A stretch of 64,000 bases of DNA from Ignavibacteriales bacterium (GTDB taxonomy: Bacteria; Bacteroidota; Ignavibacteria; Ignavibacteriales; Melioribacteraceae), in contig JAIOYW010000002.1 of NCBI GenBank assembly GCA_021740915.1, positions 62,001-126,000 of the forward strand, written 5' to 3'. The notes beneath the pieces were generated by a model. The model was not told the DNA's origin. It saw nothing but the letters and a program-made list of their open reading frames with translations, and ran no database searches. Of this stretch, positions 51,571 to 60,863 are shown one piece after another; position 1 is the stretch's first letter, and the number at the start of each line of letters is the position of its first letter. A program made the translations under genes and the position numbers.

Positions 51571-54500
51571 TTAATTCCTGACTTTTCTGAAAGTAGCCCT
51601 TAGGGCAATTGGTGTATCGGAAATTAAGGAAAATAGTGCAGGCACAATTACTAATGTGAGAATTGTACCAAAACTTAGCCCGAAAATAACTGCAACTCCC
51701 ATTGATCGCCAGAAATCAGCTTCAGCTCCCCCGCTCTCAAATGAGAATGAGTATATATCAAACCCAAAACCAAATGTAAGTGGGATCAATCCAAGAATTG
51801 TAGTAATTGCCGTAAGCGTAACAGGACGAAATCTCCTTATACCCGCCTGGATGGCTGCATTTCTTGCGCTCTCACCTCTTTTGCGAAGTATGTTTATGTA
51901 ATCAATAAGCACAATATTATTGTTCACAACAACTCCTGCAAGACTTATTACCCCAATACCGGTCATAATTATTCCGAAAGGCATCGCAAAAACAGTCAGT
52001 CCGAGAAAAACTCCAATCAGCGATATTCCGACGGCGGCCATAATTATTAGAGGTTGAGACAACGAGTTGAACTGTATAACGAGGATAAGAAATATTCCAA
52101 AAAATGCAATCATAAATGCCTGCCCGAGAAAATCCTGAGCTTTTTTCTGTTCCTCGTTCTGACCTGTAAATTCTATTTTATATCCAGGCGGCAAAGGAAA
52201 ATCTTTCAGGTCCGCCATTACATTTTTTAAAACTTCATTTTGATTATAAGCTGCATCAACATTGGAATTTACAGTAACTACTCTCGAAAGATTTTTTCTT
52301 CTGATGGCTCCCGGTCCGGTTTCATAACTTACTTCAGCAACTGAATTCAGCGGGACACTAAGCGTATTTCCCTTTTTATCGTTGTAGTTTATCCGAAGAT
52401 ATTTCAACACGGCAGCACTTTCTCTCTGGTTTTCCTCGAGCCGGACTGTAATATCATATTCATCATCATCAATCCTGTACTGAGAAGCCTCGAAACCGTT
52501 GATTGCTGTCCGTATGCTGTTTGCAATAACAGAAGTATTCATCGAAAGTAATGCAGCTTTTTCCCTGTCAATTATTACCCTGAGTTCGGGACGCCCGCTA
52601 TCATAATCGTCTTTAAGATCGACCACACCAGGAACCTTATAAACTCGATTTTGAACCAATCCGGAAAGTTTTCCCAAAACTCCAAAATCATCGCCAATGA
52701 TCTCGACATTAATTGGTTTACCCACCGGTGGTCCCATACTCTGTTTAGAAACTTCAATCTCTGCACCGGGAACATTTAAGACTGCATCCCTGATTCTCTC
52801 GGTCGTTATTAAAGATGCAATTGATCGGGCTTCATAATCCACATATTGAACAGTAATTGTACTCTTATTTGGCGTTGAACTGCCACCATCAAATGGATTA
52901 TTCGATTTACCGACATCGGCAACATATTGTTGAACATCAGCTTTTAACTCGGGAGCGAGAATCTGTTCGATTTTTCTTGCGATTTTATCTGACATATTAA
53001 GATTCGAACCCGATGCACTCTCAACACTAATATAGACTCTCGGAGGATCAGTTTCAGGGAAAAATTCAATACCATGATCAAATTCACGATAAATCAGAAT
53101 TATCAGAATGAGAGTAAGTACTGTTGCTGAAACAACTCTTAATTTTGGATTGGTAAAAATCATTATAACTCCAATCCCGGCAATAACACTCCCTATCAGC
53201 ACAAACACATTTGGAACAGCAGGATTTGCAATAAATGACAGCACCAAAAAAAGATAAACAAAAATACTTACAAGCCCAATCCATGTTCTTTTGCTTATTT
53301 TTTTCTCTACAACTCTTTCCGGACCCAGTAATCTCTCAAGCAATTTGCTGTATTGAGTGATTGTCCTCCCCAATAATTTTTCACTGAAGTAAATTGTCAT
53401 CACATTAAAGGGGTGGATAATCTTATCGAAAACCGTAACAGGTTTATGATCCCTGTGTGATAATTTCATAAATTTTGAAGCAACAACAGGGTTAATAACC
53501 AGAGCAACAAAAAGAGAAGATGAGAGTGTAATAATTAATGTCACAGGCAAATACCACATAAAATCACCAACGACCCCGGGCCAGAACAATAATGGGGCGA
53601 ACGCTATCAGTGTGGTCAGTGTCGAAGTAGTTATAGGCCATGCTACCTCAGCCGAAGCAAGTTTAGCTGACTTAATCAGGCCATTTCCTTCCTCAAGAAA
53701 CTTATAGATATTCTCGATAATCACAATTGCATTATCAACGAGCATTCCTAATGCGAGAACAAGCGAAAAGAGCACAATGAAATTCAGAGTAATATTCATC
53801 GCGCTGAATACGACAAAGCTTATCAGCATACTTAGTGGAATCGCAATTGCAACAAAAAAGGCGTTTCTTAAACCAAGTAACGAAAACAAAACAATTAGTA
53901 CAAGAACCAGACCGGAAAAAATGTTATTTTCCAGATTCCTTACACTCTTCTGAATATCTTTCGATTGATCCACTGTTAGAATAAATTTTACACTTTCAGG
54001 TAATTTCTCCTCATACTGTGCAATAATAGTTTTAACCTCATCAGCAATATCAATGATATTAGAGCCAATTCGCTTGGAAATACTGACGGAAACACCCTCC
54101 AGTCCGTTAAGTCTGGAATAAGTAGTTCTCTCCTTAAAATCGTAAATTACTTTTGCGACATCTCTGATATATATTGGCAGTCCCTCACGGGTTCTGACCA
54201 TGAGGTTTTCAATCATATAGGGAGTATCAAATTCGCCTGGAATTCGTACGAGGAAACTCTTATCATTCAGATCTATAGAGCCTCCCGGAATTGTCTTATT
54301 TTCATTCCGGACTGCGTCTATCACATCATCGAACCGGATGTTGTAAAAAGTCAGTTTATCAGCATCTACATCTATTTTAACTTCTCTTTCCAACCCGCCG
54401 GCTATTTTGACTTCAAGCACTCCATCGATGTTTTCGATATCATCTTTAATATCATCAGCAATATCCTTTAACTGTACCAGCCCCTGCGGACCGTTGATAT

Positions 54501-54924
54501 TAAATACCATAATAGGGAATTCGGAAAAATTGATCTCTATTATTTCGGGTTTTTCCACGTCAGTGGGCAATTTAGATTCAGCTTTGTCAACTTTTTCTCT
54601 TATCTTCTGCAGCGCTTCATCAATATCATAACCGGACTGAAATTCAACTCTGATTAGTGAATACCCCTCAAAGGAAGACGATGTGATTTTCTCAACCTGG
54701 GGAATTGCATTAATCTCTTTTTCAAGAGGCTGTGTTATCAGGGATTCAATATCTTCTGGTGACACTCCAAAATATGGTGTAGATACAATCACTAATGGAA
54801 TCTGAATGTCAGGCGAAGATTCCCTCGGTAAATTCACATAAGTGGAAAAACCTATTATGATAAGTATAGCGACAAAAATAAAAACGCTGGTCCGGTTATC
54901 AATACTTACTTCAGTAATTTTCAT
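51571..54924 (-). CDS. RND efflux pump inner-membrane transporter (AcrB/MexB-like)
   Basis: The 1,117-residue protein has 12 helices in two halves and two large periplasmic loops. The TM4 proton-relay aspartate is visible in LALGMLVDNAIVIIENIYKF, and the N-terminus VFIFVAILIIIGFSTYVNLPRESSPDIQIPLV is typical. It is slightly longer than AcrB (about 1,050), with an extra hydrophobic segment in the middle (about 545-620). With the adaptor and outer-membrane channel genes upstream it forms a tripartite pump expelling drugs or toxic metabolites with the proton gradient. Adaptor and pump genes are ten bases apart. Confidence 0.94.
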   Translation of the reverse strand: MKITEVSIDNRTSVFIFVAILIIIGFSTYVNLPRESSPDIQIPLVIVSTPYFGVSPEDIESLITQPLEKEINAIPQVEKITSSSFEGYSLIRVEFQSGYDIDEALQKIREKVDKAESKLPTDVEKPEIIEINFSEFPIMVFNINGPQGLVQLKDIADDIKDDIENIDGVLEVKIAGGLEREVKIDVDADKLTFYNIRFDDVIDAVRNENKTIPGGSIDLNDKSFLVRIPGEFDTPYMIENLMVRTREGLPIYIRDVAKVIYDFKERTTYSRLNGLEGVSVSISKRIGSNIIDIADEVKTIIAQYEEKLPESVKFILTVDQSKDIQKSVRNLENNIFSGLVLVLIVLFSLLGLRNAFFVAIAIPLSMLISFVVFSAMNITLNFIVLFSLVLALGMLVDNAIVIIENIYKFLEEGNGLIKSAKLASAEVAWPITTSTLTTLIAFAPLLFWPGVVGDFMWYLPVTLIITLSSSLFVALVINPVVASKFMKLSHRDHKPVTVFDKIIHPFNVMTIYFSEKLLGRTITQYSKLLERLLGPERVVEKKISKRTWIGLVSIFVYLFLVLSFIANPAVPNVFVLIGSVIAGIGVIMIFTNPKLRVVSATVLTLILIILIYREFDHGIEFFPETDPPRVYISVESASGSNLNMSDKIARKIEQILAPELKADVQQYVADVGKSNNPFDGGSSTPNKSTITVQYVDYEARSIASLITTERIRDAVLNVPGAEIEVSKQSMGPPVGKPINVEIIGDDFGVLGKLSGLVQNRVYKVPGVVDLKDDYDSGRPELRVIIDREKAALLSMNTSVIANSIRTAINGFEASQYRIDDDEYDITVRLEENQRESAAVLKYLRINYNDKKGNTLSVPLNSVAEVSYETGPGAIRRKNLSRVVTVNSNVDAAYNQNEVLKNVMADLKDFPLPPGYKIEFTGQNEEQKKAQDFLGQAFMIAFFGIFLILVIQFNSLSQPLIIMAAVGISLIGVFLGLTVFAMPFGIIMTGIGVISLAGVVVNNNIVLIDYINILRKRGESARNAAIQAGIRRFRPVTLTAITTILGLIPLTFGFGFDIYSFSFESGGAEADFWRSMGVAVIFGLSFGTILTLVIVPALFSLISDTPIALRATFRKVRN

Positions 54925-54934
54925 TTAGCAACCC

Positions 54935-55978
54935 TTAATTTACTACTGTTATCTTTTCATCCTCGATCAGATTCTGGTATCCGACCACAATTAGCTTCTC
55001 ATCAACACTTAACCCGCTTTTAACAGCAACTTTGTTTCCAAACCTTCCGATAATCTCAATGTTTTTCTTCACTGCTTTCCCATCTTTAGCAACAAAAACA
55101 GTATATCCATTTTCCTCTTTTCTGATGATTTCATCAGGAATGGTTACCACATTATCATATTTTTTATTTTGTACTAAGACTTCGACAATCATTTCAGGTT
55201 TTAATGAAAGACTTGTATTTTCAACTTCAATCTCAATATTAAAAGTTCTATTGGCAGTATTGACAGTAGAACTTACAAAACTAATAACACCCTGTCTGTC
55301 AGGTGAAATATTGTCTTTGAATTTTATTAAAACATTCATCCCCTTTTTAACAACCAGTGCATATCTCTCTGGAATTCCAGCTTCCACTTTTATCCTTCTG
55401 ATCTCCATCAAATCAACTATCGGCATCCCGGGTGCAGCAAATTCCCCGACTTCAAGAAACTTATCAACAATAACACCGGCAAAAGGAGCACAGATAAAAG
55501 TTTTCCCGAATCTGCTAACTGCCTGCTCATAATTTGCCTTTACTTGTTCATACTGATATTTTGATTGCAGAAATTCAAATTCACTATTAACATTCTCTTT
55601 AAAGATGGCAGATTGTTTATCATAAGTCAATTTCGCGAGATCGTGCTGAGCCTTCAGTGCATTTAGTCCTGACTTAATAATCTCATTGTCCATTACAGCT
55701 ATTGTATCCCCTTCTTTTACGAAACTACCTTTTGTGAGTCTGAATGTTTTGATAACTCCGCCTTCCTGAAAACTAAGATTTGACTTTTTTAGTGGTTTCG
55801 TAATACCCATAACTGACAGATAATCTATGTATTCAGAACTTGTGAGATTCTGGATTTCAACGAGCGCACCTTTTTCTTCAGGATTTGAATTTTCTTTTTT
55901 CGCAGAATCGGAACTACATCCCGAAAAATTAATTATTGCGATTAAAATAATCGTAATACCCGACAATATTTTTTTCAT
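54935..55978 (-). CDS. RND efflux periplasmic adaptor (MFP/HlyD family) lipoprotein
   Basis: The 347-residue adaptor has a lipobox (INFSGC) and a lipoyl-like half motif (GSFVKEGDTIAVMDN). A helical hairpin follows (about 95-155, ALKAQHDLAKLTYDKQSAIFKEN), then the returning half (TFICAPFAGVIVDKFLEVGEFAAPG) and beta-barrel and membrane-proximal domains. It bridges the RND pump and the TolC-like channel. It lies 18 bases downstream of the channel gene and ten bases before the pump gene in one operon. Confidence 0.93.
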   Translation of the reverse strand: MKKILSGITIILIAIINFSGCSSDSAKKENSNPEEKGALVEIQNLTSSEYIDYLSVMGITKPLKKSNLSFQEGGVIKTFRLTKGSFVKEGDTIAVMDNEIIKSGLNALKAQHDLAKLTYDKQSAIFKENVNSEFEFLQSKYQYEQVKANYEQAVSRFGKTFICAPFAGVIVDKFLEVGEFAAPGMPIVDLMEIRRIKVEAGIPERYALVVKKGMNVLIKFKDNISPDRQGVISFVSSTVNTANRTFNIEIEVENTSLSLKPEMIVEVLVQNKKYDNVVTIPDEIIRKEENGYTVFVAKDGKAVKKNIEIIGRFGNKVAVKSGLSVDEKLIVVGYQNLIEDEKITVVN

Positions 55979-55996
55979 TTTATAACCTTATTTCTA

Positions 55997-57313
55997 TTAA
56001 TTTTTATCTTTACCGAACAGAGCCTGAAGTTTGGAGTATGTTATTCTATAATCAGCAATAGCTTTAAGATAATTTACCTTCGAAGCTGAAAAATCGACCA
56101 TAGAATTTGTTACCTCAATCTGAGATCCTAATCCGGTATTAAAACGTTTCACTGCGATATCGTAACCTCTTTCAGCTTCCTTTAATGCTGCTTCGAGAGA
56201 TGGAATTTGCTGCTCATATTTTTCAAGAGTCAACAATGTTGATTGCATTTGATTTAAAAGTGCCTTTTTAGTGCTTTCGAGCGATTCCTGTGCAATTTTA
56301 AAATCTATCTGAGATTGCTCTACTCTTGACATTTGAGAGAGTCCGCTAAAAATTGGAACTTTCAAATTCAGCCCGATTCCAATTGAATTTTTGTACCGCC
56401 ATTCACCAAAACTGCGGTCATCATTTTCCTGAGCCTGAACTTGCCAGTTACCAAAAGCATTAAGAGTTGGAAGATGTTTTGTCCATTCATAGCTTGCTGA
56501 AAGGTCACGTAAATCTGTATTAAGCTTTAATTGTTGAAGAAGATTATTTTTCTGCAGCAGCAGAATGGAGGCAGATTCATAATCAGGCTTCTCAAATAAT
56601 GAATATTCGAGTTTATCATTGATGTGAATATCATCCGATATCTTAAGCCCCATCAATAGTCTGAGATTATTCAGCGCCAGATTAGAATTATTCTCTGCTT
56701 CAGTAAGCATCGGTTGAGAATTTTGATACTGAACACTTGCTTTGATTTTATCATATTCAGATACAAGTCCGGCTCTGAATCTGGATTCTGTATTTCGGTA
56801 ATTCTCCTCTGAAAGTTGAACTTGCAATTTTGTCAGCGCAACAACTTCTTTAGAGAGTAGATAATTATAATAGGCAGATGTAACTGATGCAATCAATTCC
56901 GATCTCTCACCGAATACTCCCTTTTTTGATATCTCGGCAAAAGTATTAGCGATCCTGATGGCAAGGAACATAGCGCCTGTGAATAACGGTTGTTCGGCTC
57001 GAACAGAAGCAGTAAGCGTGTTTATTGTTCCTGCCGGGAATGAACCACTAAAAAAAGGAGTTTCAATAATTATTTCGCCTCTTTTTATCGCGCGATTATA
57101 ATTCACTGTTCCATCAATTTTTGGGAAAAGTGAATTACCGTAAGCTTCCCTTACCTGCTCTTCAGCTTTTTCAAATTCAAATTGTCGTTGTTGCAAATCA
57201 TGGTTGTTTTTTAATGCCAGATCGATACACTGATCAAGATCGAAATTTAATCTTTCCTGACCAAAATAAACCGATGTCGTGAGTAATAGCATAGCTATCA
57301 TGAGCTTCTTCAA
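55997..57313 (-). CDS. TolC-like outer-membrane efflux channel
   Basis: The 438-residue protein has a signal peptide (to about VYFGQ) and two repeats of the outer-membrane efflux domain (about 22-215 and 240-430). They show the typical starts NFDLDQCIDLALKNNHDLQQRQ and LNLKVPIFSGLSQMSRVEQ, followed by long coiled coils. It supplies the outer-membrane exit duct of the tripartite pump. Its start overlaps the TetR-type regulator stop by four bases. Confidence 0.93.
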   Translation of the reverse strand: MKKLMIAMLLLTTSVYFGQERLNFDLDQCIDLALKNNHDLQQRQFEFEKAEEQVREAYGNSLFPKIDGTVNYNRAIKRGEIIIETPFFSGSFPAGTINTLTASVRAEQPLFTGAMFLAIRIANTFAEISKKGVFGERSELIASVTSAYYNYLLSKEVVALTKLQVQLSEENYRNTESRFRAGLVSEYDKIKASVQYQNSQPMLTEAENNSNLALNNLRLLMGLKISDDIHINDKLEYSLFEKPDYESASILLLQKNNLLQQLKLNTDLRDLSASYEWTKHLPTLNAFGNWQVQAQENDDRSFGEWRYKNSIGIGLNLKVPIFSGLSQMSRVEQSQIDFKIAQESLESTKKALLNQMQSTLLTLEKYEQQIPSLEAALKEAERGYDIAVKRFNTGLGSQIEVTNSMVDFSASKVNYLKAIADYRITYSKLQALFGKDKN

Positions 57314-57948
57314 ATCTCGGCTCCTTTTTGAGTTAAAATTCCATTAAATAAAATCGATACTATAAATTCTGACTCCCTTTCCATATCAACTTTTTCCAAA
57401 GGTAAACAAAATATCAGGTTGTATATATAGGGAAGTATAAGATTTCTGTAAAGTATTATTAGGGCATCCAAATCCATGCTGCGGATAATTCCCATATCCA
57501 TTCCTTTAATAAATACGTTTCGATATATTGCTATTATCCGGTCGTGAATTTCTTTCAGAGTTACGGATTTCACCATCCAATTATCATTAAACATTTCAAG
57601 CCTTATCCGTAATAAAAGCTTAAATTCATCCCTGTTGCTCAAACAATAGTTAACAAAGGAATAAGTTAATTTCTTCAGATATTCTCTGGGATCCTCAACT
57701 TCTGTATCCAGCTTTTCCATCTCAGCTAATTGATCGGAAAATAATTTCTCTATAATACCAAGATACAAATCTTCTTTACTATCAAAGTAATTATAGATAG
57801 TTCCTTTTCCATATTCCGATATCTCAGCGATCTCATCTAACGTCGTATGGTTGAAACCTTTTTCAGCAAATATTTTAATTGCAACAGAAATAATATCGTT
57901 TCTGCGAAATTGGCGTTCACGTTCCTTTCTACTGTAATTTTCTGTCAT
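57310..57948 (-). CDS. TetR/AcrR-family repressor of the efflux operon
   Basis: The TetR protein has an N-terminal helix-turn-helix (RRNDIISVAIKIFAEKGFNHTTLDEIAEISEYGKGTIYNYFDSKEDL) and a helical ligand domain. I chose the ATG at 57948, giving 212 residues and the usual short basic lead MTENYSRKERERQF. An upstream TTG at 58002 would add 18 residues not typical of the family. It is the first gene of the pump operon and overlaps tolC, so it probably represses itself and the pump genes, through palindromes such as those at 58047-58065. Confidence 0.9.
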   Translation of the reverse strand: MTENYSRKERERQFRRNDIISVAIKIFAEKGFNHTTLDEIAEISEYGKGTIYNYFDSKEDLYLGIIEKLFSDQLAEMEKLDTEVEDPREYLKKLTYSFVNYCLSNRDEFKLLLRIRLEMFNDNWMVKSVTLKEIHDRIIAIYRNVFIKGMDMGIIRSMDLDALIILYRNLILPYIYNLIFCLPLEKVDMERESEFIVSILFNGILTQKGAEI

Positions 57949-58046
57949 TTCACTTATAATAATTTTGAAAATATTGACTGCGTGGTCATAAAATCTAACC
58001 AATAAGTCATTTTACTAACTATTAAACCACTATGAATTTAATAAAG

Positions 58047-58065
58047 TTCTAATATTAGAATATTA
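58047..58065. promoter_or_regulatory. Overlapping palindromes before tetR, candidate operator
   Basis: TTCTAATATTAGAA (58047-58060) is a perfect 14-bp palindrome, and TAATATT-AG-AATATTA (58050-58065) overlaps it. They lie about 100 bases upstream of the chosen tetR start. TetR repressors bind such repeats, but the AT-rich content makes this a weak call. Confidence 0.35.
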
Positions 58066-58137
58066 TTCCTAAAATAATACATTGAGTTACATTTTTGACG
58101 CAGGATTCTTTAAAAGGTTTTAAGGAAGGATAAAAAA

Positions 58138-58157
58138 AAGCTGCCCGAGGGCAGCTT
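58138..58157 (-). terminator. Rho-independent terminator after tonB
   Basis: AAGCTGCC / GGCAGCTT pairs over 8 bp (9 bp with a two-base loop) and is followed on the minus strand by eight T. It begins nine bases after the tonB stop codon. Confidence 0.9.
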
Positions 58158-58165
58158 CTAAAAGA

Positions 58166-58825
58166 CTATTGAAGTCTGAAAAGTATTGGTATTGATACCT
58201 GAACACGAACAGCTTTTCCACGCTGTTTCCCAGGTTTAAATTTTGTCTGTTTTACAGCATCCATGGCGGCTTCATCACATCCAGCCCCGATACCTTTGAT
58301 AAGTTCAACTTTTTGTACATTGCCCGATTCGTCAACAAAAGCTTTAACAAAAACTCTGCCCTGTACACCTGCCCTTTTAGCTATTTCCGGATAAACAATT
58401 CTTGACTGAATTCCAGCAATCCCACCAATCGGATCCGGCATCTCTTCAACTGCAACGAAGAAAGCAGGTTCCTCTTCCTCTTCCTGTTCTTTCTGAGCAG
58501 GTGGCGGTGGTGGAGCAGAAATCTGTTCGGTCAGATCAATTTCTGTGTCTTTAATCTCAATGTCTTCGAGAACGTCATCACTCGGAGCTTCAATAGGAAT
58601 TGGTGGTTTGGGAGGAGGCGGCGGTGCGCTTTCCTGTTTAGTCACCTCAACATCTTCAACATTCACTAACTCCTGAGGTCCATCTAACTTTACCGTATCT
58701 TTTTGGAAAGTCGGGAAAAATTTGAATGCGCCGATAAGTATAACAAGAGCAAGTATAATACTTATCTCAAGCACTCGCTGATACTTTAGCTTCAGATCAA
58801 ATTTGGGGTTTTTCTTTAATGACAC
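58166..58825 (-). CDS. tonB: TonB-family energy transducer
   Basis: The 219-residue protein has one N-terminal membrane helix (about 20-40) and a periplasmic proline-rich region with PPPPPKPPIPIEAP and APPPPPAQ plus an acidic run. Its C-terminal TonB domain (about 130-219) shows IVYPEIAKRAGVQGRVFVKAFVDESGNV and AVKQTKFKPGKQRGKAVRVQVSIPILF. It couples the proton gradient, via ExbB/ExbD not seen here, to TonB-dependent receptors such as the one at 36983-39721. It is bounded by its own terminator. Confidence 0.92.
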   Translation of the reverse strand: MSLKKNPKFDLKLKYQRVLEISIILALVILIGAFKFFPTFQKDTVKLDGPQELVNVEDVEVTKQESAPPPPPKPPIPIEAPSDDVLEDIEIKDTEIDLTEQISAPPPPPAQKEQEEEEEPAFFVAVEEMPDPIGGIAGIQSRIVYPEIAKRAGVQGRVFVKAFVDESGNVQKVELIKGIGAGCDEAAMDAVKQTKFKPGKQRGKAVRVQVSIPILFRLQ

Positions 58826-58896
58826 TTAATCCTCCGAAAGAAAAAAAATTTTGTCAAAACTTAAATAATCCTGACTGAATATGCAAGTAATAAATC

Positions 58897-59298
58897 TTAC
58901 ACTACTACTTTTTCTCTTTTTATTATAAATATTACTGTAAAAAAAGTTCCTGCGATTGCTCCCAAAGTATCTGCCGTAAAGTCCAGCGGATCACAAAATC
59001 GCCCGGGAATAAATAGTTGGTGAATTTCATCCAATAATCCGTAAAGAATCACAATTGAGAGGCTAAAAAATATATACTGTTTTTTTAACCTTTGATATTT
59101 TTGCTGAAGAAATAATGCAATTGTAAACAGAACAGACAAAATAAAATAAGCAATAAAATGTTTGAATTTATCACTGAAAGTCAAAATATTATCAAGTGGT
59201 GTTGTTGGAACGCTTGTCAGATATACTAACAATAACCAGTAAATAGCCAAAGGATAATACACCAGGTAAATTTTATTTTGGCGAAGAATTTTAATCAA
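58897..59298 (-). CDS. VanZ-like membrane protein
   Basis: The 133-residue protein has four hydrophobic helices. The family marks are FSDKFKHFIAYFILSVLFTIAL and the motif YGLLDEIHQLFIPGRFCDPLDFTADTLGAIAGT. VanZ-like proteins are linked to envelope processes, and the exact biochemical role is unknown. Its start overlaps the NAD(P)HX-repair gene by eight bases, so it is co-transcribed with it. Confidence 0.88.
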   Translation of the reverse strand: MIKILRQNKIYLVYYPLAIYWLLLVYLTSVPTTPLDNILTFSDKFKHFIAYFILSVLFTIALFLQQKYQRLKKQYIFFSLSIVILYGLLDEIHQLFIPGRFCDPLDFTADTLGAIAGTFFTVIFIIKREKVVV

Positions 59299-60838
59299 AA
59301 GTAGCCTGTAAAAATTTAATGGTTGAAGGAATCCCGTTAATCAGCTTTTCCGGGTCAATTCCATAATATCCTTCCTTTTCAGCAATGATGTCAGCCGCAA
59401 GGCTATGAATATAAACGGAAGCAATGACAGAATCCTCTATAATTCCGCTTTGTGCAATAAAAGAAGCAATTATACCCGCTAAAACATCACCTGAGCCAAA
59501 TTTGGCGAGCCCCTGGTTGCCGGCACTATTAATAAAGCACTCACCGGAAGCATTAAAGATAATGGTTTTCATACCTTTCAGTACTAATGTTGTCCGGTTC
59601 TTCACAGCATAATTCCTGCCATGGAGCAAAAGATTTTTATTCAATTCTTCAATTGAAACATTGGTCATCAAACTGAATTCTTTAAGATGCGGCGTTAATA
59701 CGGCAGTGCTCAGATCATATTTTTTCTTATTCAGCACTAATAATCCATCAGCATCGATAACTTTGAATTTTTCAGGGTATTCCAGCAGAATAGATTCAAC
59801 TGCTGCCAGTGTATCAGGATCGTTTCCCAAACCAGGACCAATGAGCATTGTATTATAGCTTATAATTCTTTCATTACCGAAATTAAAGTATTCAGTTTTC
59901 AGCTTTCCTGTACCTTTGTCATCGTACCCATTTATTGTCGCAGCCCTCAGCGTTGAAACCACCCAGCCTTTCACAGAATCTGGAAGGAAGACGGTAACCG
60001 CACCACAGCCCGAGCCAGAAGCAGCGTTCGCAGAAAAAACAGATGCACCAGGATAATCCGAAGAGCCGGCAATAATCATCAGTTTTCCGGCAGAATATTT
60101 CTGAATATCTTTAGCTTTCTTCGGAATTCCTTTGTATGCGTCCTCGGGTTCTATTAGATAATCATTAACTTCCAGTTCATCAAAATATTTCGGATTTAAA
60201 CCGATGTATCCCTTATGGATGATCCCTGCAGAATAAGCTCCTTTGCCAAAAAACAGACCTCGTTTGAACTCTCCGAGAGTTATCGTTGATGTAGCGTTTA
60301 CAACAGGGTTACCCCATCCGGTAGATGAGTCGAGCCCGGAAGGCAGGTCTATCGATAAGACTTTCTTTCTAAGACTATTTAGTTCATCAATTACAGTATA
60401 GAAAGGTTCAGTTATCTCCCCTATGATCCCGGTACCCAAAAGAGCGTCAATGACTAAATCGCAACTTTGAATTTTTCTTAGAGTATGGGAATCTTTATAC
60501 TGAATTATTTCGAGGAGTGAATTTTCTAAAGCTAAATTTTTAGTGAGATAAAAGTTAAACTGGGCGTCACCGGAAAATATTTGCGGTTCAGCTACAAGTA
60601 CGATGGAAACATAAATTCCTTTGATTGCCAAATGTCTTGCAACAGCAATACCATCGCCGGCGTTATTACCTTTTCCGCAGATAATCCCGACATGCCTGAG
60701 ATCAGGATTTTCAGCAAGAACAAACTCGGCAATGGTTCGGGCGGCATTCTCCATAAGGATCAACCCTGGAATACCCAGTTTGTCAATGCAATAATTATCT
60801 GCTTCCCTGACCTGTTCCGGCGAAAAAAGGGGAATCAT
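59291..60838 (-). CDS. nnr: Bifunctional NAD(P)HX epimerase/ADP-dependent dehydratase
   Basis: The 515-residue protein has an N-terminal YjeF epimerase domain (about 1-215, MENAARTIAEFV, GKGNNAGDGIAVARHL, IDALLGTG, DLPSGLDSSTG). The C-terminal ribokinase-like dehydratase domain (about 225-510) has AGSSDYPGASVFSANAASGSGCGAVTV, LIGPGLGNDP, LTPHLKEFSLM and GSGDVLAGIIASF. It repairs hydrated NADH/NADPH in the cytoplasm. It follows nuoN by 25 bases, a sensible neighbour for NADH-oxidising complex I. Confidence 0.95.
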   Translation of the reverse strand: MIPLFSPEQVREADNYCIDKLGIPGLILMENAARTIAEFVLAENPDLRHVGIICGKGNNAGDGIAVARHLAIKGIYVSIVLVAEPQIFSGDAQFNFYLTKNLALENSLLEIIQYKDSHTLRKIQSCDLVIDALLGTGIIGEITEPFYTVIDELNSLRKKVLSIDLPSGLDSSTGWGNPVVNATSTITLGEFKRGLFFGKGAYSAGIIHKGYIGLNPKYFDELEVNDYLIEPEDAYKGIPKKAKDIQKYSAGKLMIIAGSSDYPGASVFSANAASGSGCGAVTVFLPDSVKGWVVSTLRAATINGYDDKGTGKLKTEYFNFGNERIISYNTMLIGPGLGNDPDTLAAVESILLEYPEKFKVIDADGLLVLNKKKYDLSTAVLTPHLKEFSLMTNVSIEELNKNLLLHGRNYAVKNRTTLVLKGMKTIIFNASGECFINSAGNQGLAKFGSGDVLAGIIASFIAQSGIIEDSVIASVYIHSLAADIIAEKEGYYGIDPEKLINGIPSTIKFLQATFD

Positions 60839-60863
60839 AAATTATTCATATATATTGAAACTT

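Noticed and set aside
55032-55532. Plus-strand open frame of 166 codons
   Set aside because: Antisense to the RND adaptor gene.
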